The notes below the pieces were generated by a model, which had not been told where the DNA came from, did not search any database, and saw nothing but the letters and a program-made list of their open reading frames with translations. This document shows positions 4,520-10,226 of a DNA stretch of 10,226 nucleotides, piece by piece. Both the position numbers and the translations under genes were made by a program. The stretch's first letter is position 1. Every line of letters starts with the position of its first letter. Source of the stretch: JAMCTM01 sp023473545 (GTDB taxonomy: Bacteria; Patescibacteriota; Microgenomatia; Levybacterales; UBA12049); assembly GCA_023473545.1 (NCBI GenBank), contig JAMCXO010000015.1, positions 1 through 10,226 on the forward strand, in the 5' to 3' direction.

Positions 4520-6784
4520 ATGTTTAGAAGAAGACGAAGAAGGAGTATAAGGTTAGGATCTTCTAACATTTTTCTTCTTAGCCGTCTGGCAAAATATTGT
4601 TTTTTTGCCACAGTCGGGCTTATTTTTTTGGCGGTAATTCTTTTTGCCTGGTACGGCCGGGATTTGCCTACCCCGGGAAAGCTGGTTTATGCCAAAACCG
4701 CGGAGTCAACGCGCATATATGACAGAAACGGGGTGCTTCTTTATTCTGTTTATAAAAATGAAAACAGGATCTATGTTCCTTTGTCGCAAATTCCCAAGAG
4801 TCTTCAGGAGGCAACGATCGCCGTAGAGGACAAAAACTTTTATAAAAACGAAGGGTTTTCAATAACCGGATATCTCAGGGCGATACGAAACATGATTCTT
4901 TTTAGGTCATTGTCGGGCGGATCAACCCTTACCCAACAGCTTGTTAAAAACACCCTTCTTACTCCGGAGCGGACAATCCCGAGAAAAATAAAGGAATTGA
5001 TTCTCTCTATTCAGGTGGACAAAAAATATACCAAGAATCAGATTCTTGAAATGTATCTTAATGACATTCCTTATGGAGGCGCGGCTGTTGGTGTTGAGGC
5101 GGGAGCCCAGATGTATTTTGGCAAAGACGTGAAAGATTTGGATCTTGCCCAGTCCGCCTTCTTAGCCGGCCTTCCGCAGAGCCCAAGCGTTTATTCTCCT
5201 TTTAGCGGACATAAATACTATATAGATAGAACCAATGAGGTTTTAACCAGGATGGCCGACAGCGGTTATATCTCGTCCCAACAGGCGGAAGCCGCGCTTT
5301 CCGAAATCAAAAACACGCAGTTTAACCAAAACGACACAAGCATTAAGGCCCCCCATTTTGTCATGTACGTAAAGAGTCTTCTGGCGAAGGAGTTTGGAGA
5401 AGCAATGGTGGATAACGGGGGCCTTCAGGTAACAACCACCCTGGATTGGAATATAGAAAAAGAGGCGGAGAAAATAGTCAAGACACAAATTGGAAAGCTA
5501 AAAATATACCATGCCACAAACGGCGCGGCGGTTGTTACCGATCCAAAAACAGGGGAAATACTGTCTATGGTGGGAAGCGAAGACTATTTTGATACCAAAA
5601 ACGACGGAAACTTTAACGCGGCTCTTGCCCACAGGCAACCGGGTTCTTCCCTTAAACCCATTATGTATGCTGTTGCTTTTGAAAAAGGATATACGCCTGC
5701 CACCATGGTAATGGATGTTAAGACGGATTTTCCAACCGGGGATCCGGCTCACCCAATGTATACCCCTGTTAATTATGATCGTAAATACCATGGTCCCATG
5801 CAGCTGAGGTTCGCGCTTGGCAACTCTATCAATGTCATTGCCGTGAAGATGCTTGCCAGGGTTGGCATAAAGAACGTGATGGAGAAGGCGTATGAGATGG
5901 GTATTAAGAATTGGCAGCCCACCTCCTCGAATATGAAAGACGTTGGTTTGTCGCTTGTGTTGGGAGGACGGGAGACAACGCTTCTTTCCGAGACTACCGC
6001 TTATGGTGTTTTCGCAAGCGGAGGCTACCGTCATGATCCGGTGGCAATACTTAAGGTTACGGATAAAAACGGCAATGTTTTGTACCAGTACCACCCGACC
6101 CAGGGTCAAAGAGTTTTGCCCGAGGACGTCTGTTTTCTTATTTCCCATATTCTTTTGGATAATAACGCCCGCAGTATGGAGTTTGGGCCAAATTCCTGGC
6201 TTCGTATTCCGGGAAAAACAGTCTCTGTTAAAACAGGAACAACCGATGAAAAACGGGATAATTGGACTATTGGCTACACCCCGTCCTACGTGGTTGGCGT
6301 GTGGGTGGGAAATAATGACAATTCGCCTATGAACCAAGCGATCGCCTCCGGCATAACAGGGGCATCGCCTATTTGGCATGATATTATGAGTTCTATTTTA
6401 AAAGGAAAGCCCGATCAGCCCCCGAAAAAACCAAATGATGTAATAGCGATGCAGATAGATGCTTTAGGCGGAGGACTGCCTGTACCAAATGAACCAACCC
6501 GTTCGGAATATTTTATAAAAGGAACAGAGCCCACCAGTCCTTCCCCAATCTATCAGAAGATTAAAATTTCAAATCATGAGCATGGGAAATTAGCCAATCC
6601 GGCGGAGATTGCCCATGGTGATTACCACACAAAAGATTATATCGTTTTTCACGAAGATGATCCGGTTTCAGCCGATGGGGTGAACCGCTGGCAGGAAGGA
6701 ATAGACGCCTGGGTAAAGGAGAGTCATTCAGCCGCGGATTGGCAGTATTATCCTCCGACAGAAACCTCCGACTATAAATACTAA
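4520..6784 (+). CDS. Class A penicillin-binding protein (GT51 plus transpeptidase)
   Basis: This bifunctional 754-residue enzyme polymerises lipid II into glycan strands and cross-links the peptides outside the membrane. A very basic N-terminus (MFRRRRRRS) precedes one membrane anchor (about 27-45). The GT51 domain shows AVEDKNFY with catalytic Glu103, GGSTLTQQLVKN, RKIKEL and KNQILEMYLNDIPYG with Glu177. The transpeptidase domain has SSLK with nucleophile Ser376, SIN (436-438) and KTGT (571-574). The family motif EDxxFxxHxG reads EDKNFYKNEG, so the usual His is Asn. After the transpeptidase domain comes a tail of about 120 residues, rich in Pro, Asp, Glu and aromatic residues (EYFIKGTEP, HEDDPVSADGVNRWQEG), without PASTA repeats. 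An ATG at 4376 in the same frame was not used, because it lies inside tyrS and upstream of the promoter. The product is PBP1A-like; I leave the symbol open. The stop touches the pheT stop. Confidence 0.93.
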   Translation: MFRRRRRRSIRLGSSNIFLLSRLAKYCFFATVGLIFLAVILFAWYGRDLPTPGKLVYAKTAESTRIYDRNGVLLYSVYKNENRIYVPLSQIPKSLQEATIAVEDKNFYKNEGFSITGYLRAIRNMILFRSLSGGSTLTQQLVKNTLLTPERTIPRKIKELILSIQVDKKYTKNQILEMYLNDIPYGGAAVGVEAGAQMYFGKDVKDLDLAQSAFLAGLPQSPSVYSPFSGHKYYIDRTNEVLTRMADSGYISSQQAEAALSEIKNTQFNQNDTSIKAPHFVMYVKSLLAKEFGEAMVDNGGLQVTTTLDWNIEKEAEKIVKTQIGKLKIYHATNGAAVVTDPKTGEILSMVGSEDYFDTKNDGNFNAALAHRQPGSSLKPIMYAVAFEKGYTPATMVMDVKTDFPTGDPAHPMYTPVNYDRKYHGPMQLRFALGNSINVIAVKMLARVGIKNVMEKAYEMGIKNWQPTSSNMKDVGLSLVLGGRETTLLSETTAYGVFASGGYRHDPVAILKVTDKNGNVLYQYHPTQGQRVLPEDVCFLISHILLDNNARSMEFGPNSWLRIPGKTVSVKTGTTDEKRDNWTIGYTPSYVVGVWVGNNDNSPMNQAIASGITGASPIWHDIMSSILKGKPDQPPKKPNDVIAMQIDALGGGLPVPNEPTRSEYFIKGTEPTSPSPIYQKIKISNHEHGKLANPAEIAHGDYHTKDYIVFHEDDPVSADGVNRWQEGIDAWVKESHSAADWQYYPPTETSDYKY

Positions 6785-8731
6785 CTATCCAATTTGCGCG
6801 TGCAGATTATTTTCGAGCGCTTTGTAAATCTTTTCCCGATCAACAGAAACATCCTGGGTGGTTAAATTTTTTTTGGGATCTCTGTAGGTTATCCTAAACG
6901 TTTTTTTATCTTTATAAATATCTATAAGGGATACGTTTTCCACAAGTCTCCCGTGTTTTTTTATAACCGAGACAATTTGTTCATAGGGAGCAGAGGTAGA
7001 GATTCTTACGTCTTCTATTACGGGAGGAAACTTGGGAATCGGTTTATAGATTTTTCTTCTGCTCGCGTATTTTAAAAGCAGGGAAAAATCAAGTTCAAAA
7101 TCTATTAGGTTATCCTCCAAAACCTCGATGGCGCCCGCAAAATCCTTATTAAGATAAATGTCCGTTCCCTCCCCTGCTTCTTTTCTTTCCGAAAAGCGGG
7201 AATTTTTAATTCCAAGATCTAAAAAAAGCTGTTCCACAACCCCTTTTACTTTATAAAACGAGAGACCGGTCTCTTTTATCAAGGCGCCCAGCATAAGGAT
7301 TTCTTTTGGCAGTTTCGGATCATTTTTACGGTAAACATTGGCAATTTCAAATATCTTTACGCTCTCGCGCGTTTTGTTTTCCCGCGTTGCCAAAAGAAGA
7401 CTGGGGATTAAAGATTTTCTCATGTAGACAAGGTCCTGATTTAGGGGGTTGGCGATTGTTACCGCCTCTCCCAGCGGCCCGTCTAACAGATCCTCCGATA
7501 TCATAGATGGTGTATAGATTTCCGTGAAGCCCCAATATTTAAGCGCGTTTTTAGCCCTTGCTTCAAAGGCAAATTCATCCCGGTCCAGGCTGTAGTTTTT
7601 TGCTTTTGTTAAGGGCGGTATTGCGCTTGGCAGAAGATGGTATCCGTAGACCCGGGCGATTTCTTCCACCAGATCTTCCTTATTTTCTACGTCATTAGAT
7701 CTAAAACTCGGGACGGTAACCTCTATGGAGGGTCCCTTTATGACAGGATTAAATCCAAGACGGCCGAGGAATTCATGGGATAGTTTTAGGGGGATTTTAA
7801 TTCCGATGATTTTATTTATTGTTTTTTCGGGAATAGACAGTTTGTGTTTTTTCTTTTTGCTTGGATAAATATCTAGAATTGGGGATATTATTCTTCCGTT
7901 GGCATTCTTTAAAAAAAGCTCTATTCCCCTTAAGAGCGCGTCTTTTGCCAATTCCGGATCAACCCCTTTTTCATTGATAATGGCGGCCTCTGTTCTTAGT
8001 CCAAGCCCCATTGATGTTTTGCGGATATGGCTTTCTTGATTATTATCCACAAAAAATAAAATTCTTTTTGTGGCACTGGTTACGACGCTGTTTAAGGTTC
8101 CCATTACGCCTAAAAGATCGACTATCTCCCCTTTTCCGTTGTCCGCCACAATATCGCCTCCGCCAAGAATCCTTTCTTTTTTATCAAGGGTTACAATCCG
8201 CTCTCCTTTTTTGGAGAGTCTTATTACCAGATTTTTGGTCTTGAGCCTGTCGTAGTCAAAGACATGGGTGGGGTGACCGATTTCCCGCATTACATAGTTG
8301 GTGATATCTATCAGATTGTTCAGGCTTCTTATTCCCGATCCTTCAAGCCTTTCTTTTATATAGTCGGGAGAACTTCCGACCTTTACCTCCATAACAAGGG
8401 CGCAAATCCTGTTTACCAAAGAGGAATCAATTTTTATATCAATCGGAAACTTTCCTGCTGGGATTTCGGGCAGTTTTTGTTCCGGGGATAAAAAAGAGGC
8501 CTTTATGTCAAATCTGGGCAGAATCGCGGAGGCTTCTCTGGCTATTCCGACAACGGACATTAGATCCGCCCTGTTGGTGGTAACTTCTATGTCGTAGACA
8601 AAATCCCTGCCGTATCTTTCCACCCTTTCCACCGAAACACTGGTCAGGGATAAATTTTTGGCAATCTCCTCGGGGGTTGAGCCGGTTTTTAAATATTCCC
8701 TGAGCCAGCTGTCTAAGATTTTTATATTCAT
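6785..8731 (-). CDS. pheT: Phenylalanyl-tRNA synthetase beta subunit, short form
   Basis: The beta subunit of the (alpha-beta)2 enzyme carries proofreading and tRNA binding. At 648 residues it is much shorter than the usual roughly 790. The N-terminus (MNIKILDSWLREYL to VERVERYG, 1-41) joins directly to the segment YDIEVTTNRADLMSVVGIARE (46-66). The EMAP-like tRNA-binding OB domain that normally sits between these two segments is missing. The rest is in order: B3/4 editing domain (about 105-280, with IRSLNNLIDITNYVM, HPTHVFDYD and GLRTEAAIINEKGVDPE), B5 domain (about 295-365, DLVEEIARVYGY), the class II-like core (about 385-555) and an FDX-ACB anticodon-binding domain (about 563-648). His156 in HPTHVFD aligns with the conserved editing-site His of other PheT proteins. 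It begins 14 bases after pheS with no clear ribosome-binding site, so it should be translated from the pheS transcript. Confidence 0.94.
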   Translation of the reverse strand: MNIKILDSWLREYLKTGSTPEEIAKNLSLTSVSVERVERYGRDFVYDIEVTTNRADLMSVVGIAREASAILPRFDIKASFLSPEQKLPEIPAGKFPIDIKIDSSLVNRICALVMEVKVGSSPDYIKERLEGSGIRSLNNLIDITNYVMREIGHPTHVFDYDRLKTKNLVIRLSKKGERIVTLDKKERILGGGDIVADNGKGEIVDLLGVMGTLNSVVTSATKRILFFVDNNQESHIRKTSMGLGLRTEAAIINEKGVDPELAKDALLRGIELFLKNANGRIISPILDIYPSKKKKHKLSIPEKTINKIIGIKIPLKLSHEFLGRLGFNPVIKGPSIEVTVPSFRSNDVENKEDLVEEIARVYGYHLLPSAIPPLTKAKNYSLDRDEFAFEARAKNALKYWGFTEIYTPSMISEDLLDGPLGEAVTIANPLNQDLVYMRKSLIPSLLLATRENKTRESVKIFEIANVYRKNDPKLPKEILMLGALIKETGLSFYKVKGVVEQLFLDLGIKNSRFSERKEAGEGTDIYLNKDFAGAIEVLEDNLIDFELDFSLLLKYASRRKIYKPIPKFPPVIEDVRISTSAPYEQIVSVIKKHGRLVENVSLIDIYKDKKTFRITYRDPKKNLTTQDVSVDREKIYKALENNLHAQIG

Positions 8732-8745
8732 ATTTGCTTCATTCT

Positions 8746-9780
8746 TTAGAACTGCTCTAAAAAATTCAGGTTACTTGAATAGAGCATTCTTAGGTCATCT
8801 ATTTCTATTCCTTCCTTCATCATCAGTACCCTTTCTACCCCCCACCCGAACGCAAAACCACTGTATTTAAGGCTATCTATGTTTCCGGCTTTAAGCACAT
8901 TGGGGTGAACCATGCCCGCTCCTCCCAGCTCAAGCCATCCTCCCTTACAAAGCCTGCAGCCTTTGCCAAAGCATACGCCGCAGGTTATGTCTACTTCAAA
9001 CGAAGGTTCTGTGAATTGAAAGTGATAAGGTCTTATTCTGGAAACCCTTTTCCCCCCGAAGTATGATTTCACAAAGTAGTCAAGGGTTCCTTTTAAATGG
9101 GTGATAGAAATATCTTGGTCTATGACAAGTCCTTCAAACTGATGGAACATGGGGCCGTGGGAAATGTCGGATTGCCTGCGGTAACATTTGGCAATGTTAA
9201 GCATTCTGATAGGAGGCGCGGTTTTCTCCATTTCTCTTATTTGTCCGGATGAGGTATGCGGGGTTAGTATCGCCGGTCCTTTCTCAGGGTCGGGTTTTTG
9301 GGCGATAAAAAAGGTTTCCCAATCATCGCGGGCCGGATGATCTTTTGGAAAATTTAAGGCCTCAAAAGCATAGTAGTCCCATTCTATTTCAGGATATCTT
9401 ACCCTTTTAAAACCTATATGTTCAAAGATGGAACTTATCTCCTCTATTGCCTGGGTTATAAGATGGAGATGTCCAAGGGAGGGTTTTATCCCGGGGGCGG
9501 TAATATCAATTTTTTCTTTCGTAACTTTTGATTTTTGATCTTTGATTTTTGATCTTTGATCTTCCAGGGCTTGTTTAATCGCGTTTTTTATTTCGTTGGC
9601 AAGCTGACCAACTTCGGGTTTTTGTTCCTTCGGCAATTTATCTATTTTCTTCATTAAAAGCGAAAGTTGGCCGTTTTTACCCAAAAATTGAAGTCTTATT
9701 TCTTCTAAATCTTCCAAAGATTGGGATTCAATAACAAAGGATATGGCGGAATTTTTAACCGAGATTAACTCTTCTTCCAT
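8746..9780 (-). CDS. pheS: Phenylalanyl-tRNA synthetase alpha subunit
   Basis: The 344-residue alpha subunit holds the class II active site that activates phenylalanine. An N-terminal coiled-coil arm (about 1-105) would reach the tRNA. The catalytic domain then shows motif 1 around YPEIEWDYYAFEALNFP, DHPARD, motif 2 (KCYRRQSDISHGPMFHQFEG) and motif 3 (GFAFGWGVERVLMM). Ala310 in GFAFG corresponds to E. coli Ala294, which limits the size of the amino acid accepted. A four-cysteine insert, CGVC and CRLC (Cys267, 270, 275, 278), sits just before WLELGGAGMVHPNVL. Such zinc-ribbon-like inserts occur in PheS of several phyla. Part of the coiled-coil arm is encoded by a tandem DNA repeat (9527-9561). 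The ATG at 9780 is the only start codon downstream of an in-frame stop. The order rplT-pheS-pheT is widely conserved. Confidence 0.96.
   Translation of the reverse strand: MEEELISVKNSAISFVIESQSLEDLEEIRLQFLGKNGQLSLLMKKIDKLPKEQKPEVGQLANEIKNAIKQALEDQRSKIKDQKSKVTKEKIDITAPGIKPSLGHLHLITQAIEEISSIFEHIGFKRVRYPEIEWDYYAFEALNFPKDHPARDDWETFFIAQKPDPEKGPAILTPHTSSGQIREMEKTAPPIRMLNIAKCYRRQSDISHGPMFHQFEGLVIDQDISITHLKGTLDYFVKSYFGGKRVSRIRPYHFQFTEPSFEVDITCGVCFGKGCRLCKGGWLELGGAGMVHPNVLKAGNIDSLKYSGFAFGWGVERVLMMKEGIEIDDLRMLYSSNLNFLEQF
9527..9561. repeat. 14-bp tandem repeat inside pheS
   Basis: The unit TTTGATTTTTGATC occurs at 9527-9540 and 9541-9554, followed by a half copy TTTGATC (9555-9561). On the coding strand it encodes the charged run DQRSKIKDQKSK in the coiled-coil arm, at a place where the family keeps length but not sequence. 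The repeat keeps the reading frame only because the encoded linker tolerates it: 14 is not a multiple of three. Confidence 0.8.
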
Positions 9781-9846
9781 AAAGGTTACGGTAATTATGA
9801 CCGCGATGTAATTCGCCGGATGAAATTTATTCCAGCATTTCTATTG

Positions 9847-9875
9847 ATTATAACGGATAAGAGCTGGTTAAACAA
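9847..9875 (-). promoter_or_regulatory. pheST promoter, TTGTTT-17-TATAAT
   Basis: On the minus strand TTGTTT (9875-9870) and a consensus TATAAT (9852-9847) are separated by 17 bases. Transcription would start near 9840, giving pheS a 60-base leader, unlike the leaderless promoters elsewhere in the window. A second possible -10, CATAAT (9799-9794), would leave only a seven-base leader but lacks a good -35. No intrinsic terminator is visible after rplT, so read-through from the ribosomal operon is also likely. Confidence 0.55.
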
Positions 9876-9893
9876 GTTTGGCAGGTCCGGGGT

Positions 9894-10226
9894 TTAGGTT
9901 TTATTAACCTTTTTCACCAATTGCTTAAAAGTCGGGGTATCCTCGGTTGCGAGATAATTTAGGATTTTTCTATTTAATTCGATTTTTTCCTTTTTCAGTT
10001 TGTTTATAAAAACCCTGTAAGGCATCCCTTCTTGCTTTACCGCCTCGGCAATTCTTGTTATAAAGAGGCGCCGCATATTTCTTTTTCTAAGTTTTCTTCC
10101 GTGATAACTGTAGGCGCCGGCATGAAGATTTGCTTCCTTCGCCACCTTCACAAGATTTGATTTTGTGCCGCGGTACCCTTTTGTCCCTGCCAATAATTTT
10201 TTATGTTTTCTTCGGGATACAATTCC
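9894..10226 (-). CDS. rplT: 50S ribosomal protein L20, 5' end beyond the window
   Basis: L20 binds 23S rRNA and is needed early in assembly of the large ribosomal subunit. Reading the minus strand from the right edge, the frame is open from the first full codon (GIVSRRKHKKLLAGTKGYRG) and 110 residues are visible. This matches the family N-terminus, usually RVKRG-x2-ARRRHKK-, so only about five or six residues and the true ATG lie outside the window. Further family motifs are YRGTKSNLVKVAKEA, AGAYSYHGRKLRKRNMRRLFI and INKLKKEKIELNRKIL. A TTG at 10193 could be mistaken for the start, but conserved residues continue upstream of it. L20 commonly follows infC and rpmI, which would lie to the right. 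Confidence 0.95.
   Translation of the reverse strand, partial: GIVSRRKHKKLLAGTKGYRGTKSNLVKVAKEANLHAGAYSYHGRKLRKRNMRRLFITRIAEAVKQEGMPYRVFINKLKKEKIELNRKILNYLATEDTPTFKQLVKKVNKT

Noticed and set aside
5498..6379. 293-residue open frame on the minus strand inside the PBP gene
   Set aside because: It lies opposite the transpeptidase domain, where the plus-strand frame has all catalytic motifs. Its translation has no recognisable domain and an atypical, His- and Cys-rich composition.
9781..9893. T-box, Phe-rich leader peptide or rplT terminator in the rplT-pheS gap
   Set aside because: The gap is too short for a T-box, has no Phe-codon run, and shows no GC hairpin followed by a T-run.
9894..10193. 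L20 starting at the TTG at 10193 (99 aa)
   Set aside because: Conserved L20 residues (GIVSRRKHKKL) continue upstream in frame to the window edge, so the gene is simply cut by the edge.

Overview
The window reads as a compact, moderately AT-rich bacterial chromosome segment, most likely from a Patescibacteria (CPR) lineage and possibly Microgenomates. That assignment is inference. It rests on very tight packing, a shortened PheT that lacks its tRNA-binding OB domain, a RecG with a divergent N-terminus, a class A PBP with an unusual C-terminal tail, and the absence of clear Shine-Dalgarno motifs in front of any visible start. I see no phage, IS element, CRISPR array, tRNA or rRNA.

Layout from left to right. 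Positions 1-438 hold two small unrecognised reading frames on the minus strand: a partial one leaving the left edge (1-63) and a complete 58-residue one (102-278). Next to them is a short divergent regulatory region, then pcm (protein-isoaspartate methyltransferase, 439-1074, plus). recG (1075-3144), a 34-residue single-span membrane peptide (3150-3254) and tyrS (3283-4464) form a minus-strand operon in the order tyrS, small peptide, recG. A 55-bp divergent promoter region separates tyrS from a class A penicillin-binding protein (4520-6784, plus). The right third is minus strand: rplT (partial, 9894-10226), pheS (8746-9780) and pheT (6785-8731), the widely conserved rplT-pheS-pheT order.

Functionally the window is housekeeping: aminoacylation (TyrRS and both PheRS subunits), ribosome assembly (L20), fork and recombination repair (RecG), protein repair (Pcm) and peptidoglycan synthesis (PBP). 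The interest lies in architecture. Several predicted promoters put the transcription start within a few bases of the ATG, implying leaderless mRNAs. Two convergent gene pairs touch stop-to-stop with zero bases between them. The tyrS/PBP promoters overlap two small palindromes. An overlooked membrane micropeptide sits between tyrS and recG. I found no convincing new multi-gene defence or metabolic system. The best candidates for something undescribed are the micropeptide, the 58-residue charged protein and the pheS leader.
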